64,000 nucleotides of DNA, taken from Raphanus sativus. Lineage: Eukaryota > Streptophyta > Magnoliopsida > Brassicales > Brassicaceae. The stretch lies in contig NC_079516.1 in assembly GCF_000801105.2 (NCBI RefSeq), positions 30,541,643 to 30,605,642 on the forward strand, read 5' to 3'. How positions within the stretch are numbered: position 1 is the stretch's first letter; each line of letters begins with the position of its first letter. This document shows, piece by piece, positions 10,437 to 21,429 of the stretch. The position numbers and the translations under genes are program-made. The notes under the pieces were generated by a model, which ran no database searches, had not been told where the DNA came from, and saw nothing but the letters and a program-made list of their open reading frames with translations.

Positions 10437-12219
10437 CCAAAAGAAGGAAAGTCAAGCTAGAGACTTAAACCAAGCTCACTTGGGAGGAAGTCCCATGACT
10501 ATCCATGTACATATGTCTTTTGGATTTTCATTTAAAGACCCATGGAAGAAGGAGGGCGACCAGACTCAACTCCGAGGCATCAGCCTCTTCTCACGCTCCA
10601 TAGAGGTACTCCACCACCTTCCATTGTATATACCATTTCATATTGCATTTAGATTTTCCCTTAGTCATCTCTCTCCACTTTTCACACAAGAGACTGTGTG
10701 AATTAAGTGTGGAGGAGGTGCAAGTTGCTGATGATCTTGTGTTTCTTGTCATTAGCATGCATTATAGATAGTTATTTGCATATAAAAAAAAATTTAAAAA
10801 TTTTGAAAACACACAAAAAGAAGCATTTAGTTGCATCATTGGCATTTTAGGATTGAGTCTAGAAGCATTCATATAGGTTGCATTCATGCATAAGGGGATG
10901 ATTTTACCTTGTAAAGATGCTCATGCTAAGTTCTCATTTTGGAAACCTTTGTAATCATGACAACTAGATTGAGCATTCTCTTGATAGCTTGTAGACTTTG
11001 TGCCTTGAATTCTCTTCTCAAAACTCATTGGATTGTTTGAAACTCTCTCTTTGAAGATGCTCCCGTCTTATTTAAACTTAATGTCTCTTGCTTATGGTCC
11101 TTTGTGTGCTGAGTCATGGCTTATACACACTTGAATTGTCTTATCCTTCTTGTCCAATCTTTTTGACAATTTCAAGTGGCACTCCACACCCTGAACCCAA
11201 AGCTTTCTTTCAAGCCTTCATTGTTTGTTGAGTAAGGTCTTTTTGGAAAGTTTTGCATGTGCATAATGTTGAGAGTATCGGGGTCGACAATGCTTAGTCT
11301 CCATTCTAGCTAGATTAGACACATCTTTGTCTAGCACTTAGGATTGGGTGGTGAGTGTTGTTGACTTTATCTTTGGGAGTATGGTTTGGTTAAGAAAGAG
11401 AAGATTAAACTTTTAGAACTCTAAGAGTGATTATCTTGTCTCAAGGGATTATAATTTGTGATCGTTAGCTCAAAGCATTATTGTCTTGGCCCCCAAATAA
11501 AATAAAAAATAAAAAATAAAATAAAAAAATAAAAAAAATAAAAAAAATGTGAAAAAGAGGGCTAGTAAAGTTTAGAAAGAGCTAAGTTGAATCTAAAAGT
11601 GTAAAAAAATCCCTTGATTGACTCCATAAAAGAAAAGAGTTCTATTTAAAGAAGTGTTTTGAGTTCTTTGGGATATCTTGGTGAGTGATGAGAGTTGGGT
11701 TTTGGCATTTGAATTTGAAGTTTGAACTTGTATATGTATGGGGAAGGGTAGAACAATGGAGATTGAGCATTGTATGCATGAGTTGATCCCTTTCTTAGAT
11801 ATATTATGTGCATTACCAAAGCTACTTTGTTTTGAGAGTAAACCACCTTTAAAGATTGTTTTGAACTTCTTATTTTATCATTGAACAAAAACATTTCCTT
11901 TCCAAACCAAATGACTTGGACCTTTTGACCATTTGCAAGATTTTCTATTGAGTTTGCTTAATGATTGTTAGAGAGTTGTTGGATTTGGGTTTGTGGAATC
12001 ATGATGATGAGTGTAGAGATCAAAAGAGTTGAATAGGCCTAGAGAAGTTAGAGAAGAATGGAAGTTTTGCTCTAGCTAGTTGGTATGACTATGCAAGGTT
12101 GTTAGGATGAGAGCTAAGAAGAGCATTTTTTTTGGTTATGAAATCCCTCTTTTCAAACCTCTCCTCCTTAGTTCTTGAAAGTTTACTTGAGGACAAGTAA
12201 AGGACTAGTGTGGGGGAGT
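10437..12219 (+). other. Non-coding 3' interior of the RT-less element
   Basis: 1.8 kb without a credible gene. It has an A-rich microsatellite (AAATAA type, about 11491-11548) and ends GAGGACAAGTAAAGGACTAG followed by the purine tract, a sequence style typical of the Athila 3' interior. RT and integrase should lie before this. Confidence 0.7.
12209..12219 (+). other. Polypurine tract
   Basis: GTGTGGGGGAG immediately before LTR-c. It would prime plus-strand DNA synthesis. Confidence 0.8.
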
Positions 12220-13685
12220 TGATATCTTGCATATTTACATGTTTTTAGCCTTCATATCTTGTGCATTTTGATCATATAGCTTAGATCTTAGTGTCTTTAG
12301 GATCCATATAGCATTCATATGTCCCTATCAGGTGTTGGAGCATACTATGAGATGATGTGAAGTGTTTGAGAGTTCAAAGATCCAAAGGAGGTGAAGAATG
12401 ATGCTCAGCCAAGCAAGTACTCTCTTAGACTCGACTGGACCGGAATGGTCGAGACCGGAATCACCAACTCGGGCGTGAAGGCCAGGACCGGACAGGTCAG
12501 ACCGTGCAACACAACTCGGGCGTATGGGCGAGGACCGGACGGGCAGGACCGCCATGACCAACCCGGGCGTGCAGGCTCAGACCGGATTGCTTGGACCGGG
12601 ATGAGGAAGCCGGGCGTATGGGCAGGACCGGGATGCAGGACCGGGATCACCATGCCGGGCGTGAAGAGAAGAGAGTGTGGTCGAGGCTGGTTTTCTCAAA
12701 CCGGTCCGGTTCGACCCAATTCGACCTTGGGTCATTTTAAACACTATTTTGAAGTTCTAATTAGCCTTATCCAAGGGGCACTCTAGTCTTTTATCCTATG
12801 TATCTCTCTTTACCCTAGACCTAAGTATAAATACTTGTAATCTCTATTTTGGAGAGATTATCTTATTTTCTCTCTAAGAAACACAAAACCTTTTGGTGAA
12901 AGTTCTTACCTTGAATCAAATCATCATCTTCTTGTGTTCTTGAGTGTTTATAATTTCTTTTCATCTTTCTTAAACATGATTAAGCTTGGAAACCTCATGG
13001 GTTCAAGAGTAATCATGGTGATTAGTGAGTAGATCCACTTTTGGATTCATGGGTTAGGGAGATTAAGGGTGATTAGGCTTGATCTAGGGTGTTTAGGTGT
13101 AGATCCTTCTTAATCCTTGCCAGTAGAGTGTTTTTAATGCTTCTTTAGAGCTGGCCTCTCTAAAGTTGAGTTCTAGACATTTCCCACCCACAAGGTGTTC
13201 GATGAAATGTCTGAACCAACTCTCCTAAGCTTTTAACATACTCTACCAAAGAGATTTGTTGTTAAAGGTGTTAAGATGGCTATTAGACTTGTTATTAATG
13301 ATTGCTTCATAAACATTCAACCAAAGAGATTTGATGCTTGAGTTTTGGAAGCAAATGAGCATTCTTCTAGAGATAGAGTTTGCTTAGGATTGTGTCTAGG
13401 TCTAAGGTAGATAGATTGATTGAAAGCTGGCACCTTAGTTTGAGTTTGATCACGCAAGGTCTAGATCCCTTATCCCATGAGTTCTTCATCTCATAATCCT
13501 AAGAAAGATTCTTTCTTTATTGCTTTTTAGTATTATTCTTAGCATAAAAACCATTCACTCAATCATTAGATTTAGATTAAGTATAGACTTGTATTCTCTT
13601 TGCTTTAAAATGAACTAGGAATGGATTGACATCTGAAGTACTACTTTGATTTGCATAATTGGACCCTTGAAAAGTCCTCTTATCA
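12220..13685 (+). repeat. LTR-c, full length (1466 bp)
   Basis: Near-identical to LTR-b, with the TATA box at 12826-12833 and the same GC-rich block. Followed by the CAATG duplication at 13686-13690. Confidence 0.9.
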
Positions 13686-14165
13686 CAATGGCCTGTGAGT
13701 TTCCAACTATTGATGATTTGAAACATCTGATCAACATGTTGACGAGTAAAAGCATGGTAGTTGTGAACCAATCCTCCATCATCAACACTAAAGGCTAAGT
13801 TCATCATACCATATACAAATAGGGCCAACAAGCATCCTCTCTCACCAGCAAGATATATTTTTTTCTTCCTACATCAACTAAATGGATGATGAAGAACTCA
13901 TACATACTTCTCAAGTATATGGCCTCTGGATTACCCACACGGTAGCAATTAATTCTGAACATTCGAACATCATTGACCTTGTCTAGCCAGTCATTCAGGT
14001 AAATGAGACTTGCCGATTTGTAGAAGTAATCATATCTTCCAATTTTGTTTAACCCGAAAAAACAATCTGTGCACAACCAAAGTCTTGGATACTGGTCTTT
14101 GCTACGTTGTAGAGAATCTTATGAAGCATTGAAGGAGGGAGAGAAGCCAAGTTTGTGTTTTCCAT
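13686..14165 (-). pseudogene. F-box-like (At2g35280-like) pseudogene, 5' part
   Basis: Starts at ATG 14165-14163 with NTNLASLPPSMLHKILYNVA, closely matching the start of the intact gene at 22334. A frameshift near 14048-14055 (GGT TAA where the paralogue reads on) moves the frame. It then continues RYDYFYKSASLIYLNDWLDK … GNPEAIYLRSMYEFF … LAFSVDDGGL to the retrotransposon at 13690; a second frameshift lies near 13825. The family is thought to act as SCF substrate adaptors, but members of this subfamily are uncharacterised as far as I know. The 3' part is at 5055-5150. Confidence 0.85.
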
Positions 14166-17100
14166 GTTTAACTCGAATACTCGTCTAACTTTGATAAAAT
14201 AAAACGGTTATTGTGTGAGAGAAATCTCGTAAATTATTTGTTACTTGTATAAGTGATAAACCCTTGAAATTTAATGAACCACTCACCCAAATTTAAGCAG
14301 AAACGTGTCCATTTAAATGTGATTTGATAGACTCCTCGAGATGACACAACTTCTCTCACATGCCTTCTGACTATCGACTGTCGCAACTCTTGGATAACTT
14401 TAACTTATTAAGATATATAATTATGTATAAGTAAGTAAAATTAAGTGATTTAGATTGTCTAAATTTATGAAACTAAGAAAAACGTAATAAATTAGATTGT
14501 ATAAATATTTAAAACTATGTAAAACTTAACGAAATTTATATAGTCTATTGTTATATTTTGCAAGAAATGATTAGTATCCAAAACGTAATGTATATATTTA
14601 ACGACAGCAACTAGCAGTATTGGAGATAATAAATGAAAATGATAATATTTAGTTTGAGAAAAATCCTCTAATTAATGATTCAAGCAGTGGCATGTCCATT
14701 TAAGGGTAATTTGATTGACTCCCCGAGAAAACACGACTTCTCTCACACGCCTTATGACTGCAACAGTCGCATCTCTTGAATTTGGAACTTTTTATAACTT
14801 TAATTTATTAAAATTTATTACTATTTATAAGTAAGTGAAACTAAGTGATTTAGATTGTCTAAAAATTTGAAACTAAGAAAAACGTAACAATTTAGATGGT
14901 ATAAATATTTGAAACTTTGTAAAACTTAAACAAATTTAGATATCATATTGTTATATTTAGAAATTTCCATAGTTGGATTCAACATCAATTTTCATAGTTG
15001 CCTTAAGAAGTAGAATTTCTTCTTTTAACACGCTAACTTTATTGTTTGCGTTTATGTTACTTGGTTTGTTATTTATGTTTGTAAAATTTGGTGTAACTTA
15101 AAATAATTTTGGTTAAGTACATCATTTTTGTTTGTCAAACTTCGTAAAATTTAGTATTATTTTTTTTTCATGTTTGTGTAATTAGGTTAAAAAATTCAAA
15201 AAATTTCATTTTCGTACGTCAAACTTTGTATAACTTAATATTTTTTCTGTTTGTACATTTCGGTAAACTTTGTCAGAATTTTCATTTTTCATTTGTCAAA
15301 TTTCAAAAACTTAAAAAACTCATCACTGAACTAATTTGATAGAAGTTATGATTAATTGTACAACCAAAATCTCAGAAATACTATGACAGTAACAATAAGA
15401 CAACATACAACTATCAATATTTGTCTTCCATTATTGGGTCCTTAATCCACATGGTCATCTGAAACCACAAGGAGACATCAATAGTATTGGAAATAAGGGT
15501 TTGAATCAGATTTGGAGAACTTCTGGATGATACACTCGCCGCTGTAGCTTCAGAGTTTTGTCTCTTGATTAATCACTATTTTCTGGAAAAAAATCTAAAA
15601 ATTGCAGATTATGTGAAGAAAGATGAAAAGGAAGAAATGAGATGAGAGAAAATGAGGTGAGAGGATTAAAAAGATGATAGAAATGAGAAAACCCTAAAAA
15701 TTAAAGCAATTATAGTTGCCAACTTCGTTTTTGGGGTCTGGAAAAAAAAGAAAAATTTTGGAGGGAAAATTCTGAAATTTGGGCGGAAAAAATTTTTACA
15801 GCATTTTTGGGTCGAAGTTTTACCAAGTTTGTAGTTTTACAAAAAGCTTCAAAATTTTACTTTTCTATTTTTTGCATTTTTTTTAGTTTTACTGTACTCA
15901 AAAGATTTATATTATAGTTATACCACTTTTATTTAGTTTACTACAATCATTTTCCATCAAATCATGTTGTGACATAATTAATTTTGTTGCATATATAAAT
16001 TTTTTAATGTCACAAGGCTAACACTAAGATAAAAAGCATAAAAGAACAAGGTATTTCCTCTATTATATAGTACACAACTATGTGATAAAAAAATTAACTA
16101 TAATTATTGTAAATTTAAATCAGAAAATACTAACAAATAATAAGCATAATACTTATAAGCAACCAAACAAATTAAAAATTGTGTATCTTCAAATTTTTAT
16201 ATTTTATCAGTTTTACTAAGTTTTATTTAGTTTTTCTATCGTATTGAACAATCATTTAAAAATAATAGATACAACTAATCGTGGTGTGTATTTTCTTCTA
16301 GGTTCTCGAATTTGAATATTTACGAGAACAAGTATGCACTTTTTTAATCGAAACAAATTAGAGTTCTTAATATTCGGAGCTCACAGTTCAAAATAGTAAT
16401 TTCAAAATAGTTATGATGTGATGCTCAATCAACTAAATCTTTTACATGCTCTCCACGTTATCCAAATCAATACCTATATTGTCTCTATCTCGAATAACAA
16501 CATCTTCCACTGGCTCAGTCACCTTAAGATGTTGTTATGTTTTTTCAATGGTATCAAAGATTTTATTACAATATAACTCAAATTTTACCTATTTGTATAT
16601 GGATTTATGGTCATTTTTTCTGCATATCTTGTCCACTAGCATACAAACTACTTTTACCTTCGTTTGGATTTCATTCATGACCATCTCCGGCTTTATAATA
16701 GTACTTTTAGTAATCAAAGTGTATGTTTGTGAAAAAACTCGTCGTCTCATGTAAAAATCAAAATGATTAACAACAAGTTAGATGACTTGCACGGTTTAAC
16801 CATAAAATGTTACCAAGTTATATAGTTTTACCATTATAGTTATATTAAGTTATACAATTTAGTTAGTACCACTTTACCTAGTTACACAATTTTATTTAGT
16901 TGTACATTATGATTTTACCAAGTTGTACAGTTATAATTATACAAAGTTTTACTACGTTTTCTAATTATTTATCAAAATAATAATTTGATACATTTTTTAT
17001 ATTTTTGTCATTAAAAACAGACTCATATTTATAATTATATCAGTGTTTTTGAATATCCAAATAGATCGAGACTCATTGTTCTTAATCAGTTAATTATGAA

Positions 17101-17413
17101 TACGAATTTGAAATTAAACCTCTTCAAGAATGAATTAATGGAGAAGATGAATGCCAAATTGAATAGAGTTTGAATGAAATAATTAAATCTGGGTTTGAGA
17201 TTTACAGTGGAGAGAGAAAGGAAGAAGATAGAGTAAGAGAGAGAATGATTTTGATTGGTTTAGATAAAAAGGGTAATTTAGACATTGACCATCGAAGTGA
17301 AGAGTATCAAAACAGATAAGAGTATGACAGATCACATAAGAGTATGTTAGATCACTTTTTACCTCATTAAGAGTATCTCAGCCCTTTACTCCTAAAAACA
17401 AGTACCAACCCAA
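14166..17413 (-). mobile_element. Decayed MULE/VANDAL-like element arm, minus orientation
   Basis: This arm mirrors the element at 17423-23782. Its right-hand terminus (about 17285-17403, GAGTATCTCAGCCC then TTACTCCTAAAAACAAGTACC) is an inverted copy of the partner's start. A relic of the MULE-like N-terminal gene lies at 16440-16750 on the minus strand, and its F-box-like gene is the pseudogene starting at 14165. The non-coding DNA holds two diverged copies of a ~250-bp block (14290-14540, 14690-14930) and clusters of AAGTGAAAC / TTTTACCAAGTT motifs. GRF and RPA genes are absent. Its far end must be left of 5055 and was not located. Confidence 0.55.
16440..16750 (-). pseudogene. Relic of a MULE-like N-terminal domain gene
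   Basis: Nucleotide similarity to 18210-18320 is visible on the minus strand: ACATACACTTTGATTA, then AAGCCGGAGATGGTCATGAA against AAGGATGGAGATGATTATGA, then ATCCAAACGA against TTCCAACCGA. Frameshifts prevent translation. The plus-strand 102-codon frame here is the antisense shadow. Confidence 0.55.
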
Positions 17414-17520
17414 ACCACATTGAGTTAAGTGCTCAGGTACTCTTAATGAGGTAAAAAGTGATCTACCATACTCTCATGTGATCTGCTATACTCTTATCTG
17501 TTTTCATACTCTTGAAGAAT
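17285..17520. repeat. Inverted repeat where the two MULE-like elements meet head to head
   Basis: Left arm 17296-17383 and right arm 17431-17510 are inverted copies of each other. Each carries four phased AGAGTAT/ATACTCT motifs and the segment AGATCACTTTTTACCTCATT. The spacer (17384-17430) includes AAACCACATTG. The arms open outward into UTR-like CT-rich DNA and then MULE-like genes. Confidence 0.8.
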
Positions 17521-18203
17521 GTGGTTAATATCTAAAATACCCCCGACCAATTTAATGAATAAATTAAGAATCTCATAAATTAATCGAAATCGATCCACTC
17601 TCATCTCTCTCTCCTCTCCTCCACTCGCCCCTCCCGAGTCGACTCGGAATCGACTCGATAGAATACTCGATACTTCCTTTACTTCGTCATTCCCTCCCTC
17701 TTTGTTCTTCCTCGCAATCGAACTCGATCTCGTCGCTTGGATGCTGGATCATCGAGCTATTAATTCCGTTATACAGGGTATGTATCTCACCATAGACGAA
17801 CTCATAATTGAATATCGGGAATCAAAGCTGATAACAATTTGGTTTTGAATTGAAGACTCGACTCCAAATTTATAGTTTTAATTGAAAAATTCATATTCAT
17901 TTGGGTTTCATGAACTAATCGAGGATCGGAAATTGAAAAATTCTTATTCATTTGGGTTTCATGAACTAATCGAGGATCGGAAAGGAATGATTGAATGTCG
18001 GGTATTATGATGATTCAATCGAAGATTAGACGTTCTTGCTTGCTTATCAGTAATTGGTTACTGACACAACTCTGTGACATTGTATAACCAAGTATAACGA
18101 AGTATAACTTTGATGGTGTAACTGTGTAACCAAGTATAACGTGAATGGTATAACTGAAAAAACAAGTATAACTTTAAGTGGTTAAATGTTTTTATTGCAG
18201 ACA

Positions 18204-18707
18204 ATGTGTCCATTTTCGACGAACATACACTTTGATTATGATGGACATTATTCTAAGGATGGAGATGATTATGAATGGATTCCAACCGATGCTCGTTTGT
18301 ATGCTATATCCTTTAATACATCATCGTTGGAGGAGATCACTTATTCGTTGTTGAAAGAGAGGATATGCAGGAAGATCGGAATAGATCCGTTTACGAAGAG
18401 GCTCAATTTGGGTTACATTCCATTGGTAGTGGAACCTAAGAGGCAATCGTATATTTTGGATGATGAAGATGTGTTTGTTTATCTAACATCAGTGGATAGA
18501 GAGGAAAGGAGAAGTATTTTGCATGTGGAGGACATCGAAGAATTACAAATAGTTCAAATAACCGAGCAACTGTCGAGAGTTGGAGAGAGCTCTTGTAGTA
18601 GGAACTATTGTGAGCGTGAGAGTGGATATGGAGAAGAAGAAAATATGGGAACATGTTTGGAGGACGATGAACATCCCCACAAGAAACAGAAGAAGAGTAT
18701 GTTGTAA
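18204..18707 (+). CDS. MULE transposase N-terminal-like protein (no catalytic domain)
   Basis: I place the start at ATG 18204 because TTTTATTGCAG just upstream (ending 18200) looks like a splice acceptor for a leader intron opening near 17777 (GGTATGT). An alternative ATG is at 18186. The 167-residue product has an acidic start, then a ubiquitin/PB1-like segment (ISFNTSSLEEITYSLLKERI, then GIDPFTKRLNLGYIPLV, then YILDDEDVFVYLTSVD) like the N-terminal domain of plant MULE proteins. It ends in a Cys/Glu-rich tail with a basic KKQKK terminus that could be a nuclear signal. The zinc-finger and DDE domains that normally follow are missing, so this is a truncated or domesticated form. Confidence 0.6.
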   Translation: MCPFSTNIHFDYDGHYSKDGDDYEWIPTDARLYAISFNTSSLEEITYSLLKERICRKIGIDPFTKRLNLGYIPLVVEPKRQSYILDDEDVFVYLTSVDREERRSILHVEDIEELQIVQITEQLSRVGESSCSRNYCERESGYGEEENMGTCLEDDEHPHKKQKKSML

Positions 18708-19511
18708 ACCTTTCGGTTTCAGTTTTGATGTAAATTAGGTTCTAAATTAAGTTCTAAGCCTTTCACTTTCTGTTTTGATGTTTGCCTTTCACTTTCGGTT
18801 TTGGTGTTTTTATCATATGGGAACGTTGTGAGGTGAAATAAATTTTATTTGTGTGTTGTATAACTAAGTGAAACTGGTATAACTACGTTATGTAAACTGA
18901 ATAACATGATTGTAAATTCTAAAGTTTTTAATTTAATTTTATAAGTCATGGAAGTAGTACGCTTTTAGTTTATTAGTAGTGTTATGTTAATTATGATTTA
19001 ATAAGAATTATTAAAATTATTAAAATTCCATCTCATTGCTCGTAGCAATCGTATATGAAATACAATGTGTTGTCATAGCTTTATCGCTGAAACTGACTGA
19101 GTTAGATTTGATAACTCTATGGCACGAAATCAAGTTTATATGTACGTGATCGTATGGGAAATGAACTTAGGAAACATAATTGCATTGGTATAACCACAAA
19201 ATCATTAATTTAAGTAGAGTATACTTAAGATAAATAGAAATAATTAAAAAGTGCAACTTTGACGCTTTCTGTAAAACTGAGTACTTGGTGAAACTTACAA
19301 CAGAAAAAACCCTGGGATTAATTTTCCCGCTCAGCTTTTCGAATTTCTAATTTCCCTCTTCCCAATTTACTAAAACCCCAGAATCGTTCAATCGAAGTAT
19401 TAAACACCCTTTTTTAGGTTTTCCCCATTTGCTATCTTCATTTTCTCTCTCTTCCCTAAATCTCTCTCCTCTCTCTCCTCGACCTCACTCCCTCCCCTCC
19501 CAAAAACCTAG

Positions 19512-19676
19512 ATGTCCGCCGCTTCATCATCCACGACCGGTGGTCGGAGACGGGTACGAACTCCGGGGATACCTAGTACGTGTTGGTGCGGGGTGGGCGT
19601 CACCGAGCTCATCTCCAGAAGCAATCCAAACCCATATCGCTGGTATTATCGGTGTCTCTTTGCGGCTTCACAGAGG
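19512..19676 (+). CDS. GRF zinc-finger, tail-anchored protein (exon 1 of 2)
   Basis: Exon 1 encodes residues 1-55, from ATG 19512 to a GT donor at 19677. A Ser/Arg-rich start is followed by the GRF-type zinc-finger signature: CWC (Cys24, Cys26), then NPYRWYYRC (Cys48). Family members resemble the Arabidopsis uncharacterised protein At4g04775. GRF fingers in better-known proteins bind single-stranded nucleic acid; the role here is unknown. The CT-rich leader before the ATG fits a 5' UTR. Joined to exon 2, the gene is intact (133 residues). Confidence 0.8.
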
Positions 19677-19749
19677 GTACATCCGTTTGTTGTTTACATA
19701 TAGAACGCTTATGAATCACGCTTACTCGTTTTGAAAAAAAATCATGTAG

Positions 19750-19986
19750 CTCGAGAACGACAATCATGTCTTCAAATGGGTTGACGAAGCCTTCACCGAT
19801 GAGATACAGCAGCTGGACTACCAAGTTCGAATACTCGAAGAAGAAGTTCAGAGTCTCAAAGCAACAATAAGGAACGAAGGAGATATCCGCGAAGGTCCCA
19901 AAAAGATGCCCATGATAAAGATATCAGGAGGTTGTGTTCTTCTTACCATCGTTTTAGTTCTAGGAATTATGATGTACAAAAAGTAA
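19750..19986 (+). CDS. GRF zinc-finger, tail-anchored protein (exon 2 of 2)
   Basis: Begins after the acceptor TCATGTAG (19742-19749) and ends with TAA at 19984-19986. It encodes residues 56-133: NDNHVFKWVDEAF (His61 and Trp65, end of the GRF finger), a coiled coil (about 72-97, QQLDYQVRILEEEVQSL), then a C-terminal hydrophobic segment (about 112-130) with only a few basic residues after it. That predicts a tail-anchored membrane protein with the finger facing the cytosol or nucleoplasm. The 165-nt first exon leaves phase 0, so the join is clean. Confidence 0.8.
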   Translation, partial: LENDNHVFKWVDEAFTDEIQQLDYQVRILEEEVQSLKATIRNEGDIREGPKKMPMIKISGGCVLLTIVLVLGIMMYKK

Positions 19987-20020
19987 TTGAAATTCCTAAG
20001 AGAATTCCAATCCGTAGAAC

Positions 20021-20172
20021 TAACTGTTATTGCTAAGCTATGTTTTTTTAAGTTATGCGAAGTTGAACAACCATGTTGTTTGATCTATCGAAAAAGTAAC
20101 TGTTATTGCTAAGCTATGTTTTTCTAAGTTATGCGAAGTTGAACAACCATGTGGTTTGATCTATCAAAAAAG
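20021..20172 (+). repeat. 76-bp tandem duplication
   Basis: Two copies (20021-20096 and 20097-20172) starting TAACTGTTATTGCTAAGC differ at only a few bases. It lies between the convergent GRF and RPA-like genes. Motifs AAGTGAAACC and AAGTTGAAAC follow to about 20370. Confidence 0.9.
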
Positions 20173-20417
20173 TGTCTATTATTTTTAGTATGTTAGACAA
20201 TTGAGAAAGTGAAACTAACACAATATCTGACCTATTTATACGAAAAAGTCGAACAGAGGATTAAGTTAAGCCAGAAGTTGGAACAAGGGATTAAGTGAAA
20301 CCAAAAGTTGAAACAAGTGAGATTGAGTGAAACCAAAAGTTCAAACAAGTGAGATTAAGTGAAACAAGTTGAAACAACGAGATTTTCACAAGACCATAAC
20401 AGTGAGAACAACACGAT

Positions 20418-20572
20418 TTACACAAGACCTTCAATCCCATATTTTTGAACATAAGGGTCGCTGTTTAGTAGAGATTGCCTGAAGTCCTCAACCTCGGTCA
20501 AACGCGGATTGAACCTGAAGTCTGAAAGTCTACCTTCGGTCTCAAGCCATAGATCAGGAGGATCAAATAAAT
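20418..20572 (-). CDS. RPA70/OB-fold-like protein, exon 5 (3' end)
   Basis: Last exon of the five-exon gene that starts at 21594. It encodes NLFDPPDLWLE … YGIEGLV and the stop TAA (20420-20418). The acceptor is AATACAG on the minus strand. Total coding length over five exons is 798 nt, an exact multiple of three, with matching phases at every junction. Confidence 0.8.
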
Positions 20573-20650
20573 CTGTATTAATGTAAATGATTTTAATAAA
20601 TGTTTTAGTCCACTATCATATTCAAAACTAGCCACAGAAACTACACTTAC

Positions 20651-20775
20651 TCCAACAGTTGCAGACCTTCCACATCTTAAGGGCCACAATCATCTGTCCA
20701 CCTTCCACATTTTCAAGAACATCCCGGAAGGCATAGGCCTGCTTGCCAGTTGCCACACATTTAATCTGGCTGTCA
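20651..20775 (-). CDS. RPA70/OB-fold-like protein, exon 4
   Basis: Encodes the segment DSQIKCVATGKQAYAF … WKVCNCW, typical of the second OB-fold in plant RPA1-like proteins. Bounded by a TGAATAG acceptor and a GTAAGTG donor on the minus strand. Confidence 0.8.
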
Positions 20776-20853
20776 CTATTCAGAATAAAGAAAACGTGTG
20801 TCAATTACAATATAAATAAATTTTGCTTGGATCATATGTTACTTTCTACTTAC

Positions 20854-20938
20854 ATGTTGTCCCTTATGTAAAAAATCATCGTTGGTCTTGCAGGGTCATC
20901 GAAACGGGCTTCCGTATTGAAGACCACTCCAATTGTAT
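20854..20938 (-). CDS. RPA70/OB-fold-like protein, exon 3
   Basis: 85-nt exon encoding DTIGVVFNTEARF … FYIRDN, the start of the second OB-fold. Acceptor ATGGTAG, donor GTAAGTAG. Phase 1 in, phase 2 out. Confidence 0.8.
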
Positions 20939-21070
20939 CTACCATATAAGTGTAACTCAACTAAATCAGTTCGTTTCACTTAGTTTCACTTACATCTACA
21001 GAGTCATACAAAGTTCTGAAACTAAATATGTGACTATATGTGAATATATTTATTTTAGCAGCATTCATAC

Positions 21071-21338
21071 CTATGGGATAGTTTCGTTCCCTGTGGGACA
21101 TGTGAGAGATTGCATGGATGTTCTTGAAGTCCATGAAAAGCCGATTGTTCAGAGGATCGATCATGCGGACTTGTGTGAGTCGCGAAGCAGTTAGTCTGAA
21201 CCGAGAGTTAGTTGCATTGAAACCTACATAGAAACGTTCAACTCCTACCCGAAAGATTTCCACCCATTCTCCCTCCTTGTTTTCGAGGCCTCTAAAACTT
21301 TCATAATCCCCATAAACGGTCATCTCCATCTTGCACCC
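21071..21338 (-). CDS. RPA70/OB-fold-like protein, exon 2
   Basis: 268-nt exon encoding GCKMEMTVYGDYE, FRVGVERFYVG, LTASRLTQVRM and FMDFKNI, the body of the first OB-fold. Acceptor ATGTAG, donor GTATGA. Confidence 0.8.
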
Positions 21339-21429
21339 CTACATAAATAAAGTACAAGGATCAAGTTAAATGATGATGAAAAACTTGAGAGATGAAGAAA
21401 AACTTGAGAGATGATGAAAAAACACTTAC

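Larger units (their letters stand above)
5151..13685 (+). mobile_element. Athila-like Ty3/gypsy retrotransposon with three LTR copies and no RT
   Basis: The order is LTR-a (5151-5798, internally deleted), a 232-bp remnant interior, LTR-b (6031-7497), a full interior with gag and protease, then LTR-c (12220-13685). The 5-bp duplication CAATG flanks only the outermost copies (5146-5150 and 13686-13690), so the array behaves as one insertion. Primer sites match tRNA-Asp, as in Athila/Tat elements, and a GTGTGGGGGAG purine tract precedes LTR-c. There is no reverse transcriptase, RNase H, integrase or env-like gene, so proteins would have to come from a related element. LTR-b and LTR-c differ at only about a dozen positions by eye, implying a recent insertion. 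Confidence 0.9.

Noticed and set aside
13577..13831. 84-codon minus frame ending in the LTR, as an intact F-box-like gene
   Set aside because: The frame crosses the retrotransposon boundary at 13690. It is the truncated pseudogene reading into LTR sequence.
16446..16754. 102-codon plus-strand frame with hydrophobic residues
   Set aside because: It is the antisense of the minus-strand MULE-like relic, shown by nucleotide similarity to 18210-18320.
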